DNA from: Aeromicrobium tamlense
GTDB taxonomy: Bacteria; Actinomycetota; Actinomycetes; Propionibacteriales; Nocardioidaceae
Direction: 5' to 3'
Assembly: GCF_013408555.1 (NCBI RefSeq)
Contig: NZ_JACBZN010000001.1
Span: 2,604,001 to 2,668,000, forward strand
DNA length: 64,000 nt
Shown here: piece after piece, positions 56,297-64,000 of the stretch
Numbering within the stretch: position 1 is the stretch's first letter
How the letters are laid out: each line of letters starts with the position of its first letter
Translations under genes and position numbers: made by a program
Notes under the pieces: model-generated
Told to the model about the DNA's origin: nothing
Database searches by the model: none
What the model saw: the letters and a program-made list of their open reading frames with translations, nothing else

Positions 56297-57256
56297 GAGG
56301 AACCGGACCCCGCGACCGTCGCGCACGGCGGTGACGTGACCCGGGAGCTCGATGCGCGTGCCGCCGCGGGCGTCGAGCAGGCCGTCGAGGGCCCGGGTGT
56401 GCGCGTGCGAGAGCTCGCCCGCCGCGGCGCCCGCGGCCACCGCGAGGCGTCGCCAGACGCGCATCCGCACCGCCGGGTCGAGGTCGGCGAACGCCGTCAC
56501 GTCGTCGATCGCGCCCGACGGCGGCGCCTCGTCGCAGGCCATCGCGTCGAGCAGGTCGGCGTCGGCGCGCACGAGGTCGGCCGTGCGGGCGAGCGCCTCG
56601 GCCACTCCCCCGCCGAGCACCTCCTCCATCAGCGGCAGCAGCTCGTGGCGCACCCGCACGCGGCGGTAGGCGGGGTCGTCGTTGTGCGGGTCGTGCCACG
56701 GCTCGACGTCGTGCAGCGCGCAGATCCGCTCGGTCTCGGCGCGACGCAGCGCGAGGAACGGACGGCGCAGGGCTCCGCTGGCGGGCCGCATCCCGTCGAT
56801 CGATCGCGGCCCCGAGCCGCGGGCGAGTCCCAGCAGGACCGACTCGGCCTGGTCGTCGAGCGTGTGGGCGAGCAGGATCGGAGCCCCGTCAGCCTCCGCG
56901 TGCAGGGCCCGATGGCGAGCCACGCGGGCGGCGTCCTCGGGTCCGCTGCCGAGGTCGCGGACCTCGACGCGGCACACCGTGGCGGGCAGGCCGAGGGCCT
57001 CGCACTGCGCGGCGGCGCGGGACGCGACCTCCGCCGACCCGTCCTGGAGGCCGTGGTCGACGACCACCGCGCGCGCGTCCAACCCGCGGCGGCGCACGAA
57101 GAACCCGGCGACCGCGGCCAGCGCGAGCGAGTCGGCACCGCCCGAGACCGCGACGACCGCACCGGGCGCGAGGTGCGGCTCGACGAGCCGGCGCGCCCGC
57201 GCCACGAGCGCGTCGAGGCGGCTCGTCGGTCGGTCCTCACCTTCGGGTGGTCTCAC
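56285..57256 (-). CDS. tilS: tRNA(Ile)-lysidine synthetase
   Basis: A 323-residue enzyme that adds lysine to C34 of tRNA-Ile(CAU), allowing AUA decoding. The PP-loop is VVAVSGGADSLALAAVA (residues 35-51), followed by VVVDHGLQDGSAEVA, AHTLDDQAESVLLGLARGSG and RPFLALRRAETERIC. The C-terminal extension lacks the full TilS_C domain of Enterobacteria, normal in actinobacteria. The gene starts with GTG 57256, 12 bp after the metalloprotease stop, and ends inside the repeat at 56241-56296. Confidence 0.94.
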   Translation of the reverse strand: MRPPEGEDRPTSRLDALVARARRLVEPHLAPGAVVAVSGGADSLALAAVAGFFVRRRGLDARAVVVDHGLQDGSAEVASRAAAQCEALGLPATVCRVEVRDLGSGPEDAARVARHRALHAEADGAPILLAHTLDDQAESVLLGLARGSGPRSIDGMRPASGALRRPFLALRRAETERICALHDVEPWHDPHNDDPAYRRVRVRHELLPLMEEVLGGGVAEALARTADLVRADADLLDAMACDEAPPSGAIDDVTAFADLDPAVRMRVWRRLAVAAGAAAGELSHAHTRALDGLLDARGGTRIELPGHVTAVRDGRGVRFLDAR

Positions 57257-57268
57257 CGACCCAGCGTC

Positions 57269-58309
57269 TCAGCCGTGGACGCGGGAGACCCACGATTTCG
57301 GGTCGACGATCTCGGCCCGGGTGGGCAGGTGGGCGGCGTCGGCCCACACCGCGTCGAAGCCGTCCTTGCCGACCTGGTCGGTGACGGCGCGCACGAACTT
57401 GGCGCCGTCGCTGTACTGGCGCATCTTGGCCTCGTAGCCGAGCAGGCGGCGCAGCACCTTCGACAGGGCCGAGCCCGAGCCGCGGCGCTTCGTGAACTTG
57501 CGGCGGATCTCGGCGACGCTCGGCACGACCTCGGGACCGATGTCGTCCATCACCACGTCCGCGTGGCCCTCGAGCAGGGACATGAGGCCCGTGAGACCGT
57601 CGATGACCTCGCGCTGCTGCTCGTTCTGGAACAGGTCGGAGAGCGACTTGTCGGACTCGCCGCGGACGATGCGCACGAGCTCGGGCAGCGCCTCGGAGAG
57701 CATGTCGGTGACGGCTCCCCCGCCCACGTCGGTGGCGTCCATGAGCCGGGCCACCTGGGCCAGCATGTGGTCGCGCATCCAGGGCACGGCCGTGAACTGC
57801 GCGCGGTGCGTCTCCTCGTGGAGGCACACCCAGCGGCGGAAGTCGGTGGGGTCGACGCCGAGCTCGCGCTCGACGTGCACGACGTTGGGAGCCACCAGCA
57901 GGAGTCGGCCGGGGCCGTGCTCGCCCTCGGCGAACGGATCGAACTGGCCGAGCACCTTGCCGCCGAGGAACGCCACGATCGCGCCGAGCTCGGCGCCGGT
58001 GACGCGTCCGCCGACCGCACGCGGGATCCCGGTGGGCATCTTGCCCGCCGCCGCCAGCTTCTCGTCGAAGGGACCCATGAGGACCTCGAACGCGGCGAGG
58101 TTCGCGTCGGCCCAGCGCGGACGGTCGACCACGAGCACGGGCGTGGGGTACGCCGGGACGAGCCCGGTGAACTCGCGCACGGGCCCCTCGGCGATGCGCG
58201 AGGCCTCGCGGAGCTCGGCGACGACGTCCTCGACCTCGGCCGGGCTCAGGTCGGGTCCGGGCCGCATGAGGCGCCGGGCCGTGGAGCGCGCGACGTTCCA
58301 GTCGATCAT
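57269..58309 (-). CDS. Zinc-dependent metalloprotease (DUF2342 type)
   Basis: A 346-residue protein of the actinobacterial zinc metalloprotease family, also called coenzyme F420 biosynthesis associated protein. The metal motif is VCLHEETHRAQF with His164-Glu165 and His168; a downstream Glu in LLEGHADVVMDDIG may be the third ligand. No signal peptide or membrane helix is seen. It occurs between dacB and tilS in most actinobacteria; substrate unknown. ATG 58309 is preceded by TAGGTT (58317-58322) with a 7-nt gap, so it begins a new transcript. Confidence 0.9.
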   Translation of the reverse strand: MIDWNVARSTARRLMRPGPDLSPAEVEDVVAELREASRIAEGPVREFTGLVPAYPTPVLVVDRPRWADANLAAFEVLMGPFDEKLAAAGKMPTGIPRAVGGRVTGAELGAIVAFLGGKVLGQFDPFAEGEHGPGRLLLVAPNVVHVERELGVDPTDFRRWVCLHEETHRAQFTAVPWMRDHMLAQVARLMDATDVGGGAVTDMLSEALPELVRIVRGESDKSLSDLFQNEQQREVIDGLTGLMSLLEGHADVVMDDIGPEVVPSVAEIRRKFTKRRGSGSALSKVLRRLLGYEAKMRQYSDGAKFVRAVTDQVGKDGFDAVWADAAHLPTRAEIVDPKSWVSRVHG

Positions 58310-58434
58310 GGCGTCCAACCTACGGCCTGCGCCCTCGCCCGGCCCGCCCTCACTTTCGGAACGGGATCCACGTGAATCCGGCGACAGACGGTGCATCCCG
58401 CTCCAAGAGTGGGGAGGGGGTAGGGCGCGGAGGG

Positions 58435-60960
58435 TCAGCGGGGGCCGACGTCGAGGACGCGCACGACGGGCTCGCCCTGCTCGTCGGAGGCGTCGAGGTC
58501 GACCTCGGCGGCGATGCCCCAGTCGCGGTCGCCCTCGGGGTCCTCGAAGACCTGGCGCACCTTCCACGTGCGGGTGCTGTCGTCCTCGACCATGAACAGC
58601 TCGGGCCCGCGGGCCGACGGGCCGGTGCCGAGCTCCTCGTACTCCTCCCGGTAGCCGAGCATCGCCTCGCGCCAGGCGAGCGCGTCCCAACCGTCCTCGG
58701 CGTCGAGCTCGCCGAGGGCCTCCCAGCGGCCGAAGGCGGCCAGCTCGACCCTGCGGAACATCGCGTTGCGGACGAGGACGCGGAACGCGCGGGCGTTGGC
58801 GGTGAGGGGGCGCGGCGTCTCGGCGCCGGTGGCCTGCGGACGCACGTCGGCCGGGTCCTCCCCGGGCGCGATGAGCTGCTCCCACTCGTCGAGCAGGCTC
58901 GAGTCGGTCTGGCGCACGAGCTCGCCGAGCCACTCGGTGAGGTCGGTCAGCTCGTCGTCGCGGACCGCCGTGGGCACGGTGCGGACCAGGGTCTTGTAGA
59001 CGTCGGAGAGGTACCGCAGGACGAGGCCCTCGGACCGCGCGAGACGGTAGTCGGCGATGAGCTCGGAGAAGGTCATCGCCCGCTCCCACATCTCGCGCAC
59101 GACCGACTTCGGCCGCAGCTCGTGGTCGGCGACCCACGGGTGCCCCTGGCGGTACATCTCGTAGGCGGCCTCGAGCAGGTCGCGCAGCGGCTGCGGGTGC
59201 TCGACGTCCTCGAGGAGCTCCATCCGCTCGTCGTACTCGATGCCGTCCATCTTCATCTCGGCGACGGCCTCGCCGCGGGCGCGGAAGCGCTGGGCGCTGA
59301 TGATGGGGCGCGGGTCGTCGAGCGTGGACTCGACCACCGAGACGACGTCGAGCGCGTAGGTGGGCGACTCGCGGTCGAGCAGGTCGAAGGCGGCCACCGC
59401 GAACGGCGAGAGCGGCTGGTTGAGCGCGAAGTTGGCCTGCAGGTCGACGGTGAGGCGCAGCGTGCGACCCTCGGCGTCGGGCGGGTCGATCCGCTCGACG
59501 ACCTCCCCGGCCAGCAGCGCCTCGATGATGTGGTCGACCTGCGCGAGCAGTCGCTCCTGCGACTCCTCGGTCTCGCCGCTCTCGCGCACGAGGTGCTCCA
59601 GGGCGGCCCGCGCGTCACCGGGCCGGGTGATGACGTCGAGGACCATCGCGTGGCTGACCTTCATCCGCGAGTGCAGCGCCTCGGGCGTGCCGTTGACGAG
59701 GCGCTCGAACGTGCCGTGGCCCCACGAGACGAACCCCTCGGGGGGCTTCTTGCGCTGGATGCGCTTGAGCTTCTTCGGGTCGTCGCCGGCCTTGCGCACG
59801 AGCTTGGCGTTCTCGATCTCGTGCTCGGGCGCCTCGACGACCACGTGGCCGACGGTGTCGAACCCGGCCCGCCCGGCACGGCCGGCGATCTGCTGGAACT
59901 CGCGCACCTGGAGGTGTCGCTGACGGGTGCCGTCGTACTTGCTCAGCCCGCTGAACAGCACCGTGCGGATCGGCACGTTGATGCCGACGCCGAGCGTGTC
60001 GGTGCCGCACACGACCTTGAGCAGTCCCTGCTGCGTGAGGGTCTCGACGAGGCGGCGGTAGCGCGGCAGCATGCCCGCGTGGTGCACGCCGATCCCCATG
60101 CGGATCAGCCGCGAGAGCGTCTTGCCGAACGCCGAGGTGAAGCGGAAGTCGCCGAGCGCCTCGGCGATCGCGTCGCGCTCGGCGCGCGTGGCGACCTTGG
60201 CGCTGGTGAGCGCCTGCGCCCGCTCGAGCGCGGCGGCCTGTGAGAAGTGCACGACGTAGACCGGGGTCTGGTGCGTCTCGACGAGCTGCTCGAGCGTCTC
60301 GTGCACCGGCGTCGTGACGTACTCGCTGACGAGCGGGACGGGTCGCTCGACCGACGTGACCGCGACGGTCTCGCGGCCGGTGCGGCGGGCGAGGTCGGCC
60401 TCGAGGCGCGTGGTGTCGCCGAGCGTGGCGGACATCAGGAGGAACTGCGCGCGCGGCAGCTCGATGAGCGGCACCTGCCAGGCCCAGCCGCGCTCGGGGT
60501 CGGCGTAGAAGTGGAACTCGTCCATCACGACGAGGCCGATGTCGGCGTCCGCGCCCTCGCGCAGCGCCATGTTCGCGAGGATCTCGGCCGTGGCGGCGAT
60601 GATCGGGGCGTCGGCGTTGACCGCGGCGTCGCCCGTGACCATGCCGACGTTCTCGGCGCCGAAGATCTCGCACAGGTCGAAGAACTTCTCGCTCACGAGC
60701 GCCTTGATCGGCGCGGTGTAGACGCTGCACTCGCCACGGGCGAGGGCGGCGCCCATCGCGGCGGTGGCGACGAGGCTCTTGCCCGAGCCGGTGGGGGTGG
60801 CGAGGACGACGTTCGAGCCGGCGACCATCTCGAGGATCGCCTCGTCCTGCGCCGGGTAGAGGGTCAGTCCGCGGTCCTCGACCCACTGCAGGATCGCCTC
60901 GTGGACGGCGTCGACGTCGTCGGTGGTGCCCGACGGGAGGCGGTCGACGAGGCGCGCCAT
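58435..60960 (-). CDS. DEAD/DEAH-box helicase with DUF3516 domain
   Basis: An 841-residue superfamily 2 helicase. Walker A is VVLATPTGSGKSLV (Lys61), motif Ia PIKALVSEKFFDL, motif II VVMDEFHFYADPERGW (D-E-x-H), motif III LLMSATLGDTTR, motif V VVCGTDTLGVGINVPIRTVL and motif VI QIAGRAGRAGFDT, which is Ski2-like. From about 480 the protein is the actinobacterial DUF3516 region, including SPTYALDVVSVVESTLDDP and EMWERAMTFSELIADYRL. It probably unwinds RNA or DNA in processing; role unknown. Start overlaps dacB stop (TGATG). It ends 125 bp upstream of the protease gene, a gap with only a weak palindrome-free stretch. Confidence 0.9.
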   Translation of the reverse strand: MARLVDRLPSGTTDDVDAVHEAILQWVEDRGLTLYPAQDEAILEMVAGSNVVLATPTGSGKSLVATAAMGAALARGECSVYTAPIKALVSEKFFDLCEIFGAENVGMVTGDAAVNADAPIIAATAEILANMALREGADADIGLVVMDEFHFYADPERGWAWQVPLIELPRAQFLLMSATLGDTTRLEADLARRTGRETVAVTSVERPVPLVSEYVTTPVHETLEQLVETHQTPVYVVHFSQAAALERAQALTSAKVATRAERDAIAEALGDFRFTSAFGKTLSRLIRMGIGVHHAGMLPRYRRLVETLTQQGLLKVVCGTDTLGVGINVPIRTVLFSGLSKYDGTRQRHLQVREFQQIAGRAGRAGFDTVGHVVVEAPEHEIENAKLVRKAGDDPKKLKRIQRKKPPEGFVSWGHGTFERLVNGTPEALHSRMKVSHAMVLDVITRPGDARAALEHLVRESGETEESQERLLAQVDHIIEALLAGEVVERIDPPDAEGRTLRLTVDLQANFALNQPLSPFAVAAFDLLDRESPTYALDVVSVVESTLDDPRPIISAQRFRARGEAVAEMKMDGIEYDERMELLEDVEHPQPLRDLLEAAYEMYRQGHPWVADHELRPKSVVREMWERAMTFSELIADYRLARSEGLVLRYLSDVYKTLVRTVPTAVRDDELTDLTEWLGELVRQTDSSLLDEWEQLIAPGEDPADVRPQATGAETPRPLTANARAFRVLVRNAMFRRVELAAFGRWEALGELDAEDGWDALAWREAMLGYREEYEELGTGPSARGPELFMVEDDSTRTWKVRQVFEDPEGDRDWGIAAEVDLDASDEQGEPVVRVLDVGPR

Positions 60961-62351
60961 CAGCGGGCCCCGCAGGCGCAGTCGGCCATCGCGACCGTCA
61001 CGCGGTCGAGTGCGGCCTGGGTCTCGAACGGGTTGACCTGCTCGGTGTCGTCGGCCATCAGCGCGAACGCCACGGGCCGCCCGCCCGAGAGGGTGACCAC
61101 CCCGGCGAGGGAGTGGACGCCCGTGAGCGTGCCGGTCTTCGCCCGGATGCGACCCCGTGCGTCGCCGGCGCGGTCGTAGCGGTTCTCGAGGGTGCCGCTG
61201 AAGCCGCCGACGGGCAGGCCGCTCAGCACCGACCCCAGGCGAGGGGTCGCCGCCACCTCGACCATCGTCTCGGCCAGGGTGCGCGCCGCGATGCGGTTCT
61301 TGCGCGACAGGCCGCTGCCGTCGTACAGCACGAGTCCCTCCGTCGTCACGCCCGCCTGCCGCAGGACCTGGCTCACCACCTTCGCACCCCCGGCGAACGA
61401 GCCGGGCTCCCCCGCCGCGATCGCGGCCTGACGCAGCAGCACCTCGGCGACCTCGTTGTCGGAGTCGGCGAGGAACTGCTCGACGATGCGCGAGAGCCGG
61501 GCGCTGCGGACGGCGGCCACGCGCGTCGCGTCCGCGGGCACCTCGGCCTGCTGCGGCTCGCCCGTCACGTCGACCCCGCGCGCCCGCAGCAGCTCGGCGA
61601 AGCGGCGCGCGGCGTCGCCGGCCGGATCGGTGGAGCGGGCGGCGCCGACGCGGCCACGGTCGATCCACAGCGGGCTGACCGGCGCGACGACCGCACCGAC
61701 GTAGCCGTCCTCCCACGCCGGGCTCACGGACGGGCCGGAGAACAAGGAGACGTCGTAGCCGAGGCTGACCTGCTGGTCGCCGACCTGCTTCGCCGTGGCC
61801 GCGGCCAGGGTGGCGAGGTCGGCGCGCTCGACCGGTGAGCCCTTCGTCCGGACGTCGCTCAGGTAGGGGTCGCCGCCGCCGACCAGGACGAGCCGGCTGC
61901 CGTCGCGCACGACCGAGGTGGTGAAGGTGGCGTCGGGGCCCAGCTCGGCCAGGGCGCCGACCGCCGTGAGGACCTTGGTCGTGGAGGCCGGGACGTGGGC
62001 TCCGTCGGACTCGTCGGCCAGCACCGTGCCGTCGCGCGCGTCGAGGGCGACCAGGCTGGTGCGGCCGCCGAGCGCGTCGGAGCGGAGCGGACCCGCCACC
62101 GCGGCCTCCAGCTCGCCCGCCGTGATCGGACCCGAGCCGACCGAGGCCGCCCGCGCGGGGTCCGGCGAGGCCGGCTCCAGGCCCACGGGCGCGGTCACGA
62201 ATTGCGGTCCGCACGGCCCGTCGCACAAGATGGGGTTCAGGTCGCCGCGGACGTACAGCCAGGTGATCGACGCCAGCGTCACGAGCACGAGCAGCGGCAG
62301 CACCCAGGCCGCATGCACTCTCTCCCCCCTGCGGGGACCACGGGCCGTCAC
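60960..62351 (-). CDS. dacB: D-alanyl-D-alanine carboxypeptidase/endopeptidase (PBP4 type)
   Basis: A 463-residue penicillin-binding protein of the S13 family. An N-terminal membrane anchor (about 15-34) is followed by the catalytic domain: S-x-x-K in [11 protein letters not shown] (Ser123, Lys126), the SDN motif [14 protein letters not shown] and KTG in [14 protein letters not shown]. An inserted domain lies between (about 165-290). It trims peptidoglycan stem peptides outside the membrane. GTG 62351 is chosen over GTG 62372 because TAGTCT (62359-62364) lies 7 nt before it. It is divergent from ppa. Confidence 0.94.
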   Translation of the reverse strand: MTARGPRRGERVHAAWVLPLLVLVTLASITWLYVRGDLNPILCDGPCGPQFVTAPVGLEPASPDPARAASVGSGPITAGELEAAVAGPLRSDALGGRTSLVALDARDGTVLADESDGAHVPASTTKVLTAVGALAELGPDATFTTSVVRDGSRLVLVGGGDPYLSDVRTKGSPVERADLATLAAATAKQVGDQQVSLGYDVSLFSGPSVSPAWEDGYVGAVVAPVSPLWIDRGRVGAARSTDPAGDAARRFAELLRARGVDVTGEPQQAEVPADATRVAAVRSARLSRIVEQFLADSDNEVAEVLLRQAAIAAGEPGSFAGGAKVVSQVLRQAGVTTEGLVLYDGSGLSRKNRIAARTLAETMVEVAATPRLGSVLSGLPVGGFSGTLENRYDRAGDARGRIRAKTGTLTGVHSLAGVVTLSGGRPVAFALMADDTEQVNPFETQAALDRVTVAMADCACGAR

Positions 62352-62397
62352 GTGCGTCAGACTATGTGACACCCATCAAGACCAAGCCGGAGGAACC

Positions 62398-62892
62398 GTG
62401 TTCTTTGACGTCACCGTGGAGATCCCCAAGGGCGAGCGGAACAAGTACGAGCTCGACCACAAGACCCACCGCATCCGGCTGGACCGCACGCTCTTCACGT
62501 CGATGCAGTACCCGGCCGACTACGGCTTCATCGACAACACCCTCGGCAACGACGGCGACCCGCTCGACGCGCTGGTCATCCTGCCCTTCCCGACCTTCCC
62601 CGGCTGCGTCATCGAGTGCCGCGCGATCGGCATGTTCAAGATGACCGACGAGGCCGGCGGCGACGACAAGATCCTGTGCGTCCCCGCGGGCGACCCGCGC
62701 CACGACCACCTGCAGGACGTCACCGACGTGTCGGACTTCGACCTGCAGGAGATCGAGCACTTCTTCACCAGCTACAAGGACCTCGAGCCCGGCAAGTCCG
62801 TCGAGGAGGGGTCCGAGTGGGTCGGCCGCGAACAGGCCGAGGCCGAGATCAAGGCCAGCCTCGAGCGGTTCACGGCCAACGGCGGCTACTGA
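62398..62892 (+). CDS. ppa: Inorganic pyrophosphatase
   Basis: A 164-residue family I pyrophosphatase hydrolysing PPi from biosynthetic reactions. [20 protein letters not shown] starts the fold, [23 protein letters not shown] holds the D-x-D-P-x-D metal signature, then [16 protein letters not shown] and [13 protein letters not shown]. The start is GTG 62398 with GGAGGAA five bases upstream, so this gene is leadered, unlike its divergent neighbour dacB. Its end overlaps the TetR gene's end by 7 bp. Confidence 0.96.
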   Translation: MFFDVTVEIPKGERNKYELDHKTHRIRLDRTLFTSMQYPADYGFIDNTLGNDGDPLDALVILPFPTFPGCVIECRAIGMFKMTDEAGGDDKILCVPAGDPRHDHLQDVTDVSDFDLQEIEHFFTSYKDLEPGKSVEEGSEWVGREQAEAEIKASLERFTANGGY

Positions 62893-63500
62893 GCCGCCGG
62901 GTCCCTCCGGGGCCTGACCAGTCCGGCGAGCACGTCACCGAACACGTCCATGTCGACCTTCGGGTCGAGCGCGCGCAGGCCGCCCAGACCCGCGCCGAGC
63001 GCCAACAGGGCCGTGGCCACGTGCTCGACCGGCACCGTCGTCTCCAGGCCGGCGTCCTCCACGGTCGCCGAGATCAGCTGGGCGATGAGCCGACGCACCT
63101 CGCGGTGACGCTTCACCAGCTCGGACGCGACCCAGGGGTTGTGCCGCGCGACGGCGGCGAACTCCACCTCGAGCGCCGTCCAGCGCGGCTCGCCCAGACC
63201 CGATCGCGACCACTCGACGAAGCTCTTGAGGCGCGTCTCTATCGACGTGTCCTCGGTGAACATCTGGTGCACGAGGCGGATCTTCTCGGCGTGGATCGTG
63301 TCGAGCGCCGCCATGCAGAGCTCTTCCTTGCCGGCGAAGTTGGAGTAGACCGCACCCTTGGAGAAGCCGGCCTCGACGGCCACCTTGTCCAGCGACGTGC
63401 CGGAGTACCCGACGTCGAGGAACATCTCGGTGGCCACCTCGATGAGGCGTTCGCGCGTCTGCTGCTGACGCTCGGCCCGGCTCACTCTCGTCTGGGACAC
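62886..63500 (-). CDS. TetR family transcriptional regulator
   Basis: A 204-residue repressor with helix-turn-helix [20 protein letters not shown] then [20 protein letters not shown] (the V-Y-S-N-F-A end of the recognition helix matches the TetR-type Y-x-x-F). The C-terminal ligand domain (about 65-204) is not diagnostic. GTG 63500 is preferred to ATG 63524 because AAGGAG lies 8 nt before it. The palindromes at 63514-63535 overlap its -10 box, suggesting autoregulation, and could also affect the divergent gene at 63596. Confidence 0.88.
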   Translation of the reverse strand: MSQTRVSRAERQQQTRERLIEVATEMFLDVGYSGTSLDKVAVEAGFSKGAVYSNFAGKEELCMAALDTIHAEKIRLVHQMFTEDTSIETRLKSFVEWSRSGLGEPRWTALEVEFAAVARHNPWVASELVKRHREVRRLIAQLISATVEDAGLETTVPVEHVATALLALGAGLGGLRALDPKVDMDVFGDVLAGLVRPRRDPAAQ

Positions 63501-63513
63501 GGCTGGCTCCTTC

Positions 63514-63535
63514 GGTATTCGCATACCGATGGTAT
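63514..63535. promoter_or_regulatory. TetR operator with three alternating half-sites
   Basis: GGTAT (63514-63518), ATACC (63523-63527) and GGTAT (63531-63535) form overlapping inverted repeats, of which ATACC-GAT-GGTAT is a clean 13-bp palindrome. A minus-strand TACCAT (complement of 63529-63534) is the likely -10 of the TetR gene and lies inside the palindrome. Confidence 0.7.
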
Positions 63536-63595
63536 CTGAAACTCGGCGTCTGTCGCCCCCGGATCCCGAATCGACGCGCCGCTAGGGTCGGGCCC

Positions 63596-64000
63596 ATGAC
63601 CTCACGAGCCCTCTGGTCGGCGATCGAGAACCTGCACGGAGGCGTCTACTTCGCGCCCGAGTCGAAGGCGCGCTACGAGGCGATCGGCCTCAAGGGCTAT
63701 TGGATGGGCTACTTCGCCAGCCGCTCCGCCGCCCTCGGCACGCCGGGCCCCGAGCTGGTGATCGCGACCTTCCACGGCTTCGCGCCGCGCCTCGTCGAAC
63801 GCGCGCTGCCCGACGCGTGGCGCCTCGCCGACCGCGACCGCGTGCTCGAGGCCCGGTACTCCTTGGCGCGCGACCTGCTCGCGAACGTCGCGGACCAGGC
63901 CTCGGCCCTGGCCGCGAAGACCCGCAGCGTGCTGGACGGCGTCGACTGGGCCGGCAAGCCCCTGGCCGCCGCTCACGCCGGCCTGCCCGCCTCGGACGAC
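63596..64000 (+). CDS. SCO6745-family protein, N-terminal part
   Basis: The first 135 residues of a protein that runs off the right edge. It starts MTSRALWSAIENLHGGVYFA, then EAIGLKGYWMGYFASRSAALG, a pattern I recall from the SCO6745 family of actinobacteria, small helix-turn-helix-like proteins of unknown function. The TFHGFAPRLVERALPDAWRL segment is also conserved there. ATG 63596 is preceded by TAGGGT (63583-63588) with a 7-nt gap. It is divergent from the TetR gene. Confidence 0.65.
   Translation, partial: MTSRALWSAIENLHGGVYFAPESKARYEAIGLKGYWMGYFASRSAALGTPGPELVIATFHGFAPRLVERALPDAWRLADRDRVLEARYSLARDLLANVADQASALAAKTRSVLDGVDWAGKPLAAAHAGLPASDD

Overview
The window is GC-rich, gene-dense actinobacterial chromosome. 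It carries markers of that phylum: the mycothiol glycosyltransferase MshA, the RNA-polymerase regulator CarD, the SenX3-RegX3/PhoU phosphate system, DUF3073 beside purM-purF, DUF3180 beside folK, and the zinc metalloprotease between dacB and tilS. Gene content and order (folKBPE-ftsH-hpt-tilS-protease-helicase-dacB/ppa; mshA-ybjN-...-gpmA/regX3-senX3/phoU) fit the Nocardioidaceae, and an Aeromicrobium-like organism is my best guess (inference). About 63 protein genes (one disrupted) and one tRNA-Thr are seen. No insertion sequence, prophage, CRISPR array or rRNA was found, and no gene-free stretch exceeds 300 bases.

Layout. 1-9.0 kb: end of a PLP decarboxylase, an acetyltransferase, two MFS transporters, uracil-DNA glycosylase, an AI-2E transporter, purU, a Ca/Na exchanger, DUF488, a cupin, an MBL-fold hydrolase and tRNA-Thr. 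9.0-14.7 kb: a lipoprotein divergent from an aldolase-like/FAD-oxidase pair, then rlmB-cysS. 14.7-19.5 kb: C39-like peptidase, ispF, DUF2236/TetR pair, carD, lipoprotein. 19.5-25.3 kb: phoU, senX3-regX3, gpmA, a cysteine-less DsbA-fold protein, ybjN and mshA. 25.3-32.3 kb: two SDRs, a lysine-rich histone-like protein, a sterol-desaturase-like protein, an amino-acid dehydrogenase, an MMPL transporter and DUF3073. 32.3-37.6 kb: purM-purF, an acyl-CoA synthetase, a lipoprotein cyclophilin and an SCP2-like protein. 37.7-50.2 kb: a cell-wall polymer island with rmlCD (fused), rmlB, rmlA, two CDP-glycerol-transferase-like proteins, GT2 and GT4 enzymes, interrupted by a frameshifted HNH gene. 50.3-64 kb: DUF3180, the folate operon, ftsH, hpt, tilS, metalloprotease, a DUF3516-type helicase, dacB, ppa, a TetR regulator and the start of an SCO6745-like gene.

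Together, the rml genes can make dTDP-rhamnose, and the four polymerase/transferase genes probably build a glycosylated polyol-phosphate wall polymer. The fol genes form one translationally coupled operon. senX3/phoU share a PHO-box intergenic region. The strongest sequence-wide signal is promoter architecture: about thirty genes have a TANNNT-like -10 hexamer ending 6-7 nt before GTG or ATG, the geometry of leaderless mRNAs. This decided many start codons below. The most striking case is a 16-bp perfect palindrome at 9828-9843 holding two back-to-back -10 boxes for divergent leaderless genes. Other items worth attention are a repeated hairpin element (1023 and 56241) that contains the stop codon of a neighbouring gene at both sites, tandem competing hairpins at 37644-37711, and an SOS-like box in front of the broken HNH gene.
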